From contig JAJIRX010000142.1 of NCBI GenBank assembly GCA_023853785.1, positions 1 through 37,228 on the forward strand: 37,228 nucleotides of DNA. The letters are read 5' to 3'. Below the pieces are notes generated by a model, which saw nothing but the letters and a program-made list of their open reading frames with translations, did not search any database and was not told the DNA's origin. A program made the position numbers and the translations under genes. This document shows, piece after piece, positions 1-10,040 of this stretch; the stretch's first letter is position 1; each line of letters starts with the position of its first letter. The stretch is from Psilocybe azurescens (Eukaryota > Basidiomycota > Agaricomycetes > Agaricales > Agrocybaceae).

Positions 1-321
1 ATTCTAAAATTTCTAAGCTTGCCAATTTACAAAGATCGATTGTCATTCATAGAACCAGTCTATAAAGATATGTACATGACTCTGCTGTCCAACATCCAAT
101 GGTAAGTAGGCGACGTTGGAATAAAACTAAATGATGTCCGTGTGGGTGGTACTGACCGCATAAAAATGTAGAAGAGAAGTAGATTTACAACATGTTTCGA
201 ATGCGTGTGAATGAACATAAGATCCTTTGAATTCTTTCTCCTAACACTTTGATGGATTATTATAACAGGTCCTCGAGAAACAAGTTGTTACTACTAGATC
301 CCAGCATAAATTCGCGGAGGC

Positions 322-1335
322 TTACCAAGTCATGTTGTTGATTTGCTTTGCAGCGCCGATTACTGGGATAGTGTGGAACACGACCAAAGCGAATAAGAAT
401 ACAGCGGTAATGAGTGACTTGGTTTGACTGGCGGTGTAGGTTTGATTTGGATCAGTGAATATTGTGATAAACAAAGCTAGGACTCCAAAGGAGAACGACC
501 TAATATTAGGCACTAATAAAATTTAATGAATCAAGGTTACGGTGCTGATAGCCTACCATGCAAGAAGAGAGAAAGGTAGAGTCAAGAACATGAAGAATTC
601 AAATGATTGCCTGCTATTGCGACAATTAGACGCCTCGACGACGGACATATTTAGTGAAGAGCTCAATTCACAAATACGTCATATAATCACCTCAAGCCAT
701 CCTTGAGCAAATCTGGGGCCTATAAAACTTGATTGCAGACATATATACGACGCAGACACCGCAGTACCAAGCCCTGATGATATGATGGTACACATGACCG
801 CTGTTCTTGCGTACATATTATGATTGACGCCTGCAATTTGAAAGAATCCGAAGGATGTACTAGATACATGAGTAGTTAATAATGAAAACTGATAAAACTG
901 GGTGACGTACTTCAAGAGTAATCCACATCCTGGCGCACAGAGCAACTTCCATTTCACAGCCATGCAGTATACAGCTTCGTTCCATACCATTCTCAGCGTT
1001 TGCTACATTTCCGAGCATCAGTGTAATTGTTTGTTTTGGGTACTATCGATATACTGACATCTATATGAGCTGTTCTTGCGATGTCCAGGAAACTGTGGGC
1101 GTAATAACATTGTATAATGGCATACAAGCCGCAGTTATGTAATTTGGCCAACGTTAAGTAGGTCTTCGGTCCATGTTTGTGTGCGAACTCGACGGATGTG
1201 GTCCAGAAGTGTTGTCTAAATTTTGTTGGATCGGTTTAGTGGATCGTGCACAATTGATGAATCTTTTATGCACCTGCCTGAGCTTGATAGCACGTTGGTT
1301 GCCCCATTGCCAGATGGGTTGTTGGTTGTAGCCAT
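322..1335 (-). CDS. Multi-pass membrane protein of unknown function, family copy 1 (intact)
   Basis: Six exons on the minus strand: 1335-1274, 1215-1059, 1002-911, 859-691, 633-557 and 499-322. All introns are GT-AG and all junction phases agree, giving 244 residues plus TAA. The order is a Ser/Asn-rich start, a soluble part containing KLHNCGLYAIIQCYYAHS, WNEAVYCMAVKWK, then hydrophobic stretches around FGFFQIAG, MCTIISSGLGTAVSASYICL, FEFFMFLTLPFSLLAW, FSFGVLALFITIF and LITAVFLFALVVFHTIPVI. It therefore looks like a protein with about four membrane spans near its C-terminus. The exon structure is identical in three other copies in this window, which supports the model strongly. From memory it resembles uncharacterised agaricomycete membrane proteins with a W..A..C...KW / FQIAG pattern, but I know no function. 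It is divergent from copy 2. A TATA-like TTATAA lies about 75 bp upstream. Confidence 0.8.
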
Positions 1336-1482
1336 TCTGCAAGTGGAAGAGTATGTTGTAGAAGGTAGGAAGGTGTTTTGCTATGTGTGCAAGTCCAGAC
1401 GTGTCTGTTCTTATAATTTGATTGCGTGAGCGTATGTGGAGAGCTAATATTTCGGTTCCTGTTGTATTTTTAGTACGAGTCA

Positions 1483-1689
1483 TCAGAGCAATGGCGCTGC
1501 ATATAATGGTTCTGTTATTTTTGCCTTAAGTGGCATGAGTACCGCAAGTATCAAACCGATTCTCGCGGTTGTCAAAACGGTCCTGCCCAAAAATGAGCTT
1601 GTCGAACTTGAGCCTCGATGCATCACAGACGGACGGGAACTTGGAAGTGCCACCGATCTCTTTGATTCGTTGGTATTTTGAGCGCTCAT
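1483..1689 (-). CDS. Short conserved ORF (68 aa) with one hydrophobic segment, copy 1
   Basis: This is an uninterrupted 68-codon frame starting MSAQN. It contains RPSVMHRGSSS, FLGRTV and a hydrophobic stretch around IGLILAVLMPL. Recognisable relatives occur at about 4260-4420, 11490-11649 and 26280-26504, always on the minus strand. In the three full blocks they lie just downstream of the membrane gene and on the opposite strand. Here the ORF lies upstream of membrane copy 1 and on the same strand, so the arrangement was rearranged. The start ATGAGCGCTCAAAAT is kept in copies 1 and 4. It could be the first exon of a longer gene whose later exons I cannot place, or a non-coding conserved stretch. 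No function is recognised. Confidence 0.3.
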   Translation of the reverse strand: MSAQNTNESKRSVALPSSRPSVMHRGSSSTSSFLGRTVLTTARIGLILAVLMPLKAKITEPLYAAPLL

Positions 1690-1720
1690 CGTTGATCAGC
1701 ATGCATGTGAAGCTTATAAG

Positions 1721-1895
1721 TACTGTGGTGTCACAAAAAGATGAGTGTGCGTTCGTCGTAAAGGTTAGCGTAGAGGGGGATGGGGATAATATGGGTGTTG
1801 AGACTCTGTAGGAGTTCGTTTAATTTTATAGAGAACTAATGCCCGCACGTTACAGTATTTCTCACAATACGTCGTCCACTTCGTGAGGTGCTTTT
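1721..1895 (+). pseudogene. Displaced fragment of EMC1 (exon 4 end joined near exon 8 start)
   Basis: In the plus frame ending at the TAG at 1809-1811 the fragment reads STVVSQKDECAFVVKVS and then DNMGVET. This matches the EMC1 exon 4 end at about 32425-32515 (HAVVSRNDGSTFVVKVS, DDMGVEA). About 25 bp later, 1841-1895 matches the 3' end of EMC1 intron 7 and the start of exon 8 (33425-33475), including the CAATACGTCGTCCACTTCGTG run. The roughly 900 bp of EMC1 sequence between these two places is absent. It cannot encode a working protein. Whether it came from a deleted genomic copy or a rearranged one is unclear; retained intron sequence argues against a processed cDNA copy. Confidence 0.7.
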
Positions 1896-2090
1896 GGGAT
1901 GACATTGACCTTGGGAATGACAGCTATATATACAGTATTTCTCACAATACGTCGTCCACTTCGTGAGGTGCTTTTGGGATGACATTGACCTTGGGAATGA
2001 CAGCTATATATACAGTATTTCTCACAATACGTCGTCCACTTCGTGAGGTGCTTTTGGGATGACATTGACCTTGGGAATGACAGCTATATA
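1851..2090. repeat. Minisatellite, three 80-bp units
   Basis: Three tandem units start at 1851, 1931 and 2011 with an exact 80-bp period and essentially no differences between them. Each unit begins TACAGTATTTCTCACAATAC, includes the EMC1 exon 8 match CGTCGTCCACTTCGTG, and ends CAGCTATATA. The near-identity points to recent expansion. Confidence 0.95.
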
Positions 2091-2730
2091 TGTCATGTCA
2101 CACATTTATCATCCCCCAATTAAATGCCCGAGGCGGAGAGGACATCTGGTCTAAGTCCCGCTTCCATAGGACATATAGCTGTCAAACCCCAAGCTCGATG
2201 TCACAGCTATTAAGTTTCCATCATATTGATGGAGATCATATGTGATAGTTACATGGTTGCAAATATGATTCAAGTGAGACTTACAGAGTTATCTGTTGTT
2301 TCAATCACACCTAAATGCAGATTATTGCCCTCCAGATTTTATCTCATGGTGATATACTACTCGAGTATAGAGGTTGGGGCTGTCCGAGACCTGTTGTTGA
2401 CGCATTTAGTCGTAGCATCGTACTTTTTTTTTTTTTTTTTTTGAAACAATGTTTATTCTCCTTTGTGGCAGGGCCATATGGTAAAGAGATACGCTATAAT
2501 GTGACTACGAGGTGAAAGACTGTCTACGTAAAGGCTCCCGAGCATCGTACTTGCTTCGTGCCATATATATTAATTTGACTCACCTCTGCGCCATATATGG
2601 TAAGTTTATTGGCTTAGTCACCCATCGTTTTAAGTTGGCAACCGTCGTGCCTGAGGTCCTGGATATCTTTTCAGATATCACTATCACTATGAATCTACCT
2701 CATTTTCTATTAATATCGCGCGAGTGTACA
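2091..2730. other. Intergenic, no gene seen; poly-T run at 2424-2442
   Basis: Short frames here are not conserved elsewhere in the window. A 19-nt T run lies at 2424-2442. The stretch ACAGCTAT recurs near 2200 as a possible remnant of the adjacent minisatellite. Confidence 0.5.
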
Positions 2731-2740
2731 TATAAAATAC
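2731..2740 (+). promoter_or_regulatory. TATA box of membrane-protein copy 2
   Basis: TATAAAATAC lies about 50 bp before the ATG at 2785. The equivalent place before copy 3 has TATATAAATT (about 9985) followed by the same ACAGCGCC, so the element is conserved between copies. Confidence 0.6.
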
Positions 2741-2784
2741 AGCGCCGCCAGGGATTCTCGAATTTACCCTCCATACCATACCCT

Positions 2785-3823
2785 ATGGCTAACACCATTA
2801 ACTCAACTTGCAATAGAAGGATCAATGTACTCTCAAGATCTGAGAGGTACATAGAGCAGCTTCTCCAATCGTACACCACCCACTAAGCCGATACACACCC
2901 ATTTTAGACTTCGCTTATGTACCGCATCCGTTGAGCGCTCATGGACCACGTCCGTCGAGTTTGCCCACAAACTTGTACCTACGATCTACATTGCCGTAGC
3001 GAAACTACATAGCTGCGGTTTTCATACTATTCTACGATGCTATTACGCCCATAGCTTCACTGAAAATGACGGAAGGGCTCTTATGGACGTCAGTGCTTTA
3101 ATAACGTCTAAAAGAAAGGACTACACTGATATACGGACGGTAGAAAACGTTGAGAAGGAGATGGAACGAAGTGGTGTACTGTATGTCTGTCAAATGGAAG
3201 TTTCTCTGTGCACCAGGATGTGGATTACTCTTGAAGTATGTAACCGAGCTTTATTAGTTCCGTTACTAACTACTCATTTACCCAGTACATCTTTTGGGTT
3301 CTTTCAAATCGCAGGTGTCAATACTAATATGTATGCACGAACGACGGTCATGTGCATGATCATATCATCAGGCTTGGGTACTGCAGTGTCTGCCTCGTAT
3401 ATATGTCTGCAATCAAATTTTCTAGGAGCCAGACCTGCTCGAAGATGGCTCGAGGTGAGTATATGATATACATATGAATTGGGCTCTTCACTAACCATTT
3501 CTTTTGTCGAGGCATCTAATCATCATAATAGCAGACAGTCATTCGACTTTTTCATGTTTTTATCTCTACCTTTCTCCCTTCTTGCCTGGTGAGATATCAT
3601 CACCATAACTTTCATTCAGTAAAATTTCTCAGTATGCAATATTAGGTCCACCTTCTTTGGCATATTAACTTTGTTCATCGCCATATTCACTGATCCAAAT
3701 CAAACCTACACCACCAGCCAAACCAAGTCAGTCATTGCGGCTATATTCATATTCGCTTTGGCCGTATTCCACACCATCCCAGTGATCAGTGCTGCAAAAC
3801 AAATCAACCGCATAACTTGGTAA
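2785..3823 (+). CDS. Multi-pass membrane protein of unknown function, family copy 2 (intact)
   Basis: Six exons: 2785-2846, 2908-3088, 3144-3235, 3286-3454, 3512-3588 and 3646-3823. They encode 252 residues with consistent phases. The layout matches copy 1 (322-1335), including GCGLLLNTSFGFFQIAG across intron 3 and the closing segments FFGILTLFIAIFTDPNQTYT and the hydrophobic span before SAAKQINRITW. Exon 2 is 24 nt longer than in the other copies because a short piece is duplicated in frame (LCTASVE followed by SWTTSVE). Exon 1 resembles copy 3 (NVLSRSER), whereas copies 1 and 4 share NVLSSSGR, so there are two sub-lineages. About four membrane spans are predicted by eye. Function is unknown. 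With copy 1 this is one of two unbroken members. Confidence 0.8.
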
Positions 3824-4255
3824 ATCTCAGGGAATCTATGCTGTGATATAGTATTAAAATATTCTTTCTTAAGGACCGGTGATAATAATCCTTCAACCTG
3901 CTAGAAAAAGGAATTGAAAGGATATTATTTTCATTCGAAAGATCTTGTAAAACTGCTTCGCTTCCACGGGTTTATCCACTCAGTAATACCACCACAAACA
4001 TCACTCCGTTGTATTCCGCCATCGCCTATTTTACATTAGATATTGGGCAGCATAGTCATGCACACATCCTTCATAGCTAGACCTATGAATAACAGACTCG
4101 TCCGAGAGCGCCTTGCAGGTATAGGACACTGGGACGTAGTGCTCTGTTTTTCAGTAAACCATCAAGTATCGAAATCGAGGGAATTTTTTTTCACGTATTG
4201 ACAGCTCAAAGCCAGTCATCCTATAACAACAGTAATTGAAGTGACAGGTTGTACT

Positions 4256-4420
4256 GCTTGCCTTAAGTGGTGTGAGCATTGCAGGCATCTAACCGACTCC
4301 CGCAGTTGTCAAAAATGGACCTGCACTAAAATATGCTTGCCGACCCCGAGCCTCGGTGCATCACGGGCGGACGCCGTGTGCTTTCGATTTCTTTGATTCT
4401 CTGACAGTTTAAGTGTTCAT
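4256..4420 (-). pseudogene. Broken copy of the MSAQN short ORF
   Basis: The minus strand matches the short ORFs at 1483-1689 and 26280-26504 through the GTGATGCACCGAGGCTCGGG region. However, the start reads ATGAACACTTAA, which stops after three codons, and further stops follow. It sits between membrane copy 2 and phosphatase copy A, the same position as in the other two blocks. Confidence 0.5.
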
Positions 4421-5191
4421 CATCAACCAACGTACACGTGAAGCATATTCGTTAGCCACGGGTATACACATACTACATACATTGGGCGTAAACGTGAACA
4501 GCGTTTGAAAGCGATTAGGCACGGAATACAGCAAATGAACGATGTCTACTCGTGTAGATTGTGAGACTATTTCCTGCACCGAAGAAATTGAAGCTTAACC
4601 CAGCGACAGCCACTCACTGATATCGCATAATACATATTCCCTGCATAAAGGGTCGGCTTGCAGCGTACAACCATCATTATCATCCAACTCCCAACGGAAA
4701 TAGAAACACAGAAAAGCTCCAGGACTTCAGGAATCCGGTACATATAAAGCACTATACGGCTTTCAAGACACCTGTTTGGCTGTTCTCTGAGTATGGTGGC
4801 ACGAAGAACCGTCGAGTACAGAATCGACAACACGCTGAAGCACGCAAAGAAACCCATCGGTAAGATGTGCAGAATCCTCAAAAACGCCATCCACTAGCAC
4901 ACCCAGACGACGGAAAGAAAAAGACGGACTCGAACGCGAATGTGAACATTGATTTCACAGGAAGTGATGCACAACTTCGTCGTTGGCGGTCCGACGACAG
5001 TACAGCTCCCGGTCTATGCACGACAACGAGACGTAAATGGAAATGGTAATAGCAATAGCAATAGCAATAGCAAAGAAACGTCGTAAAATAGAAAAGCTCG
5101 CAGTAAATGTACATCGATCCATTGATACATCCATAAAGCGAACGCATGCGTACGACACCTTATATCCCCAATTCAGCACACACACTTTTAC

Positions 5192-7333
5192 TCAGACGAA
5201 ATACGGCATATTGCTCTACACGAACAAACAAACAGATGTGAAAATCAGCACCCGTCCCAAAAAAAGACAAAAAAAGAAACAACCCAACTCGCCCTGTCTC
5301 TCCGCCCTCCAAACCCACCCACCACCCCTGCTCCCATACCCACTACCATCCCTCCTCCTCCCATACCCCTAGCAATATCCTGCTCATTCTCCACCGCCGC
5401 CTCAAACACCTCAAACGTCCTCTCCCCGCTGTCCCTTACTGTCATGGCCTCGGCCAGATTCCCACAGCGGTTGCAGTAATTAGTCGCGGACCACACAGTG
5501 ACGAGATGGACGTCGAACATGTATTTGTAGCGTTCTTGCACGAGCTGGTGTGTGCACACGATGAGTGTTAGGGCATTTACGTGGTAGCACTGTGGTTGTG
5601 ATTTTTTGGGAAGGAGTAGGAGGGGGTTGAGGGTGGGGGTGGAAATGAGTGTGGGTGTGCGGACAAATAGAAGTAGACGAGACCGAGCGGGGAGGAGATA
5701 TCACAGAGACAAGGCAAAGAAACGATTTAGCGCCCATCCAAATAACCAGAAACGAGACTGACCTCTGATGACAAAGCTTCCCCTGAATACTCACCCGTGC
5801 CGCGCGGGTTGATGGCCCAGTTGTCGATGTCATACGGATCAGATAACATCAGATCTACACGTGCATGTCAAGATTGAGATACGGAAAAGGTAAAATTAGA
5901 TAAGGTAAGCATGGCGTCAGTTGCTTTTCCAAAACAGGAGACGCTAAACGTGGAATGGAATGAAAGGAATCAGGATCAAGATATACAACAAAATGCAAAA
6001 AGAAGAAACCTCAAAATAAAGAAGAAAAACATACCGTAAAATTACCCCTCATGCGGAATCCCCTGTGCGCGCGAGAGCGTCCAGATGGAGTCGAGCATGC
6101 GAATGTCCGGCGACAGCCCGCCGTGCACGCAGAGCGTCTCGCCGTCTATGATCTGTGTTTTCGTTTTCGTTGAGTTTGGGTTCTGTTTTGTTTTTGGTTG
6201 AATGCGGGTTTGATGAGAAGTCGATGAGAGGTAGGTCGATGAGCGGATGAATATGCCACAGTGTGTAGAGGAGCGGACGAGGGCGTGGTAAGGGTCAAAG
6301 GAAGGCGGAAAAAAAGAAGAAAGTCAGTTCAATTTGAGTAGAGGTATACGGTATATGTGGACGAAGGAAAAGGAACAGAACAAAGAAAAGACGAAGACGG
6401 ACATCGTCGAACACAAAGTACAACGCCAGAACCAGTGCCAGCACCAGTATCGTAACCGAGACGATGGACAGATCGTAATGAATACAACAAAAGAGAAAGG
6501 GTTAGGGAGAATGACACCATCGACACCAACGCCGGATGGAGTCGCGAGGACCAGTGAAGGTGAAGAAAGAACGAACGAAAAGGACGCAAGAAATAATGGA
6601 CAAACGAACGAACACATGCACGGACGCCAGCAAGACCGCGGGACAGCAAGAATGCAGGACCGCAAAAACGAACGAACGACGAGAGAATGAAAGTATAGAA
6701 GAGAGGAACGTACAGCTGCCAGATTGAGAAAATCAAAACGCTACAATATGTTTTCGACACTGTTGCGCTGTCGTATTTTTGTTGGCCTTCGTCTATTCAT
6801 CTCGGTTCGGAATTGTGGGTTGGAATTGTGGGTTTGGTTTGTGGGTTGGGAGCGAGATAAAGGGTGGATTTGGGAGCGAGAGTTGCGGATGCAAGGAGGT
6901 AGGAGAGTTGTCTGTCGTCGATGCGAGTTGGTGGGCGATGCTATGGGGGATATGTAAAATTAGAATGAGTGGAGACGAGACGATGCAAGAGGGGAGTGTG
7001 GAAGAGCGTCGAAGCCGATATCGATGATGGAATGGTGTCGGCATTGATGTCGGCACCAGAGGACGAGCATATAAGAGGGAGGGAAAGGACACATGTGAGT
7101 AAGTAAGTGATATTTTGATGAGCGTACAAAGCATATGCAAAGAAAGAAAAGAGGACAAAAGAACCGACGAAATAGAAAGGAAGGAAAAGAAGGAAGGGGA
7201 GGAGGAAGAAGATGAAAAAGAGTGGGCGAAAGAGGAAAGAGGAAGGAAGAAAAGCGCACCATGAAACCCGTACACTTGTGTGATCTGTCTGCTCTCGTGA
7301 TTCCCGCGGAGGAGGGTGACCCGATCGGCGTAT
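5192..7333 (-). pseudogene. SIT4/PP6 phosphatase pseudogene A (lacks exons 1 and 2)
   Basis: This is a diverged copy of the full gene at 28110-30864. It retains exon 3 (from 7333, [20 protein letters not shown]), exon 4 (about 6709-6790), exon 5 (about 6050-6155, [14 protein letters not shown]), exon 6, exon 7 (about 5295-5580, LVTVWSATNYCNRCGNLA) and the tiny last exon ending at the stop 5192-5194. Homology continues past exon 3 through most of intron 2 and ends near 7420. Exons 1 and 2, which hold GDIHG and GDFVDRG, are therefore missing. Exon 4 has lost its conserved Trp and Cys codons and is shifted in frame. Exon 7 has SATNYCN instead of SAPNYCY. It cannot make an active metallophosphatase. 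It could still be transcribed. Confidence 0.85.
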
Positions 7334-7436
7334 CTGGATAAGGCGGTGTATGTGTATGTGTAAACGTCAGTGTAAGTGGAGTGGAGGCAAAGGGCAATTC
7401 AAATGAAGATTATGGATGGACGTGAATCGGGTAAGC

Positions 7437-7854
7437 TTGTGGAACGAGTTCGTGGCATAGCCGGCTCTGTCATCGTAATAGTAGTAAGAAGTCAGAAAAC
7501 ATGAGATGAAACGAGATCGGCAGGCGTACCTTGTCTTTACGATGCTCTTAAGCGGGGGATTGAGGGTGGACTAGCGAGTAGAGGTGTTATGACCGCTCCC
7601 GTTCGTCGATGTGACAAGAGCCGGCTTGAGCGGCTTCCATACTGCAGAGTCCGCAGGCGGAGAGCCAGCGATGAGAGCTGCGAACCTGGAGGATATAGCG
7701 GGATGGTGTTCTCTGCATCGCCCCGGGCCTGCACCTGTGCGATCGTCTCCCGGGAGTGCTGCTCGGGCGTCGGCGAGGATGACTGGGAGAGCACTGTGGT
7801 GATAGGCAGAAACAGAGAGGCGATGACGACTCTGTGGTTGCGGAAGGAACTCAT
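7437..7854 (-). pseudogene. Small predicted secreted protein, copy A (frameshifted)
   Basis: From ATG 7854 the frame reads MSSFRNHRVVIASLFLPITT and then VLSQSSSPTPEQHSRETIAQ. This is a good N-terminal signal peptide (basic start, hydrophobic core, small residues before a Gln). The frame stays open to 7537, but compared with copies B and D one C is missing after ENTIP. The original continuation (AGSPP, KPLKPALVTSTNGS) then runs in another frame and meets a TAG at about 7572. The likely 3' part, PLKSIVKT, ends at a GTACGC donor near 7531. A following exon near 7470-7437 is possible. The family has no recognised domain. Its 3' end directly abuts the truncated phosphatase copy. Confidence 0.5.
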
Positions 7855-7867
7855 GACTATTGGTGAG

Positions 7868-8250
7868 TGAGTGAGTGAGGTGGAAGAGTGGTCTCTATAC
7901 TGGAAACGATGTCACCCATCAATGCCGCTCTATGCACCAATCGGAACTCTCCGGTCCCTTATCTTCAGTCCATCCCCTGCCCATTCTCTTGGTTGCGCTC
8001 ATTTTCTCACTTTGCAGCCCATGTAGAGTAGATCAGGCCCATCTCTACCCCTCTGCATATTGCGACCCGCTTTTAGTGTCACCGAGACATTGCCCCTGCC
8101 CAGCGCCCATTGTTTTCCCCTTTTGGTATTTGTAGCCGTTCCCTCCTGATCATTCTGTCATCCACTCATTGCCGCAGTCTCTCAGCTTGGCAACCTTGAT
8201 TGCTCCTCTCCTGTGAACCTTGGGCTGTATATATAGCCATACTACCGTGG
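7868..8250. repeat. Promoter-like segment duplicated at 21977-22346
   Basis: The segment runs from GAGGTGGAAGAGTGGTCTCT through CTCTATGCACCAAT, TCTTCAGTC, CCCATTCTCTTGG and CACTTTGCAGCC to TTGGGCTGTATATATAG. It is repeated in the same order at 21977-22346, about 85% identical by eye. It lies directly upstream of small secreted gene copy A on the minus strand. The TATATATA near 8230 reads as a TATA box on either strand. Confidence 0.75.
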
Positions 8251-9980
8251 TATCTGTGTAAGTAACACGTATCACTGGTTAAATTTCTGCGGATGACACT
8301 CGACATCAGGTGCGAGATTCGAGTCCCAGGCGTTGTTAAATTCCAAGGACATTGATCTTCCTAAACTCTCCGTGGACGACTTCCAATATCGGGCTTTAGA
8401 CTCGAATTGAAGTTCACAACGAACGCATCGTAATCGTGCGAAATCAAGTGCATACCCCTAAAGTCGGCACGTTGGGCGAGTTGCCTTTTCGACACCAAGT
8501 TGGGGTACGATTCACGAGAGTCGACATCGTTGATCAAATGTACACCGAAGACCATGGACAGTCCTCGCCGCAGTCCTATCTCAGTTTCCTTATTTTTGCC
8601 CCCTTGCAAACATTAAATATGCGTGATCTTTCAAGCTCTGTTATCAGGCTTGTCTCTCGTTCTTCTGTGCGACTTGATTTTAAATCTAATTGTGGACTTT
8701 ATAATCGTCCGATATAATAATAAGACGATCATTCTGGCTCTGTTGACGGTGGAGTAGGCCAATCCGGCCTACCCTAGCAGCTCGTGTCTGGCAAGGCTCG
8801 GAATGCTCGTCGAGCGGCCACGCGGTATAGCGTTGCGGGCAAAGTGTGTTGTTCTCTCACTACGAAAGCGCGCTAGCACACAAACCGTGCACAGCCGCTG
8901 ATGCGATCTACAGTATCTAATCTAATCCGCCCTCGGGCAGCTCGGCCCAGATGGTCGGAACCCACTGTCACAACGGGGTTATCTTGTGTCTTTCTTTGTA
9001 CGCGATTTCATTCTAATCATTACACGCGATCCTTCAAACTCTGCCTACAGGCTAGTCTCTCTCTTCTGGGAAGTGTAATTTGTACATCATGCGCAGCGGT
9101 ATGGACCGGGGTAAGTAAATCCTGACATAATCTTGAGATGTCTGGATGGAGGAGTCGGAAATTATATGTGGCTAACCAGAATTCAGCATTGTCCTTCACC
9201 TTTCCTGCTTGACAGTCATCAGTGGAGAAAAAGTCGAATATTCCTTCTGCGCTTCGGTATTTCATCAATCTGGGAGTAGCACATGTTCCTGGACTTGCCC
9301 CAAGAACCCTAGGACGAGTCTCCTTGCACTGATGTCAGCTTTGATATGTACATTCCATGTCGTGCCATCTCCGGTCGCCGCTATTGTGCCTTATTTGGGA
9401 GACATTACATACCTCTCACGCGAATGTTCCCTGCCTCATCGGAGCCCTCCTCTGTATTGGTAGACGCACCTTTTATTATCTATTCCTATTCAGCACCTTT
9501 CAGTATGAACTTTGTCAGCACGATGGCACATCCTTCTCTTACAATTCACACACACTCTCTCAAGTTATCGATGGAAGATCTCGTTCTGATCATGCAGAGC
9601 TTCGACATATCATAAAGTACATGCAAGGGGGCGGGTTTAATAATATGTCATCCCTAGGGTGTTGGGTGAGTACCTCGAAATTCCACATCATACTTCAAGA
9701 TTCCTTCTCGTAGAATTAAAAGCCCTCTCTTATTATGCTAAAGATTTGAGCGTTTCAGGATTAGCCCGTTATATTTATAGTACTACGAACGCATGATGGC
9801 CGCGCCAAATTTCACGCCACCTGTTAGTTGCTAGCCTGCCTGCGATCAAGGCAAAGATATAGTTTTTCCGGGTCAGGCTGAAACGATGGGGGGAAAAAAG
9901 AACACTTACTGTCCAATCCGGCTCCGCTGTGTCACTTCGGAGAATGGCCTGCGAAAGTATTTATTCCGCGTCATCAGACA
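8251..9980. other. Gene-poor stretch; only unrecognised short frames
   Basis: Frames of 60-120 codons occur on both strands, for example 8361-8609 (-) and 9209-9713 (+). They overlap each other, lack splice support and match nothing I know. A hairpin GTAGGCC-AATCC-GGCCTAC lies at about 8755-8775. The motif GCGATCCTTCAAACTCTG...CAGGCTAGTCTCTC near 9030 is a diverged repeat of a stretch near 8620 and of stretches in 22420-23000. A degraded gene or transposon cannot be excluded. Confidence 0.4.
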
Positions 9981-10040
9981 TCCTATATAAATTACAGCGC
10001 CCCCTATTCTTCTATAACTTGAATTTGCTCTTCTCGCCTT

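Noticed and set aside
1862..2065. 67-codon minus-strand frame
   Set aside because: It is only the 80-bp minisatellite read in a frame that happens to stay open; the unit is derived from EMC1 on the plus strand.
1851..2090. CRISPR-like array
   Set aside because: The units are tandem without unique spacers and the genome is eukaryotic; it is a minisatellite.
4567..4890. 107-codon minus-strand frame downstream of pseudogene A
   Set aside because: The region is conserved in the three blocks, but the frame is not kept open in the others; it is more likely the 3' untranslated or flanking part of the phosphatase gene.
6329..6760. Overlapping long frames on both strands (for example 143 and 118 codons)
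   Set aside because: They are shadows of phosphatase intron 4 in pseudogene A: low-complexity composition, no counterpart in the same frame in copy B or the full gene.
8278..8345. tRNA-like stretch containing GAGATTCGAGTCCC (B-box-like)
   Set aside because: The bases either side of TTCGAGT cannot pair into a T stem, and no acceptor or anticodon stem forms at the right distance.
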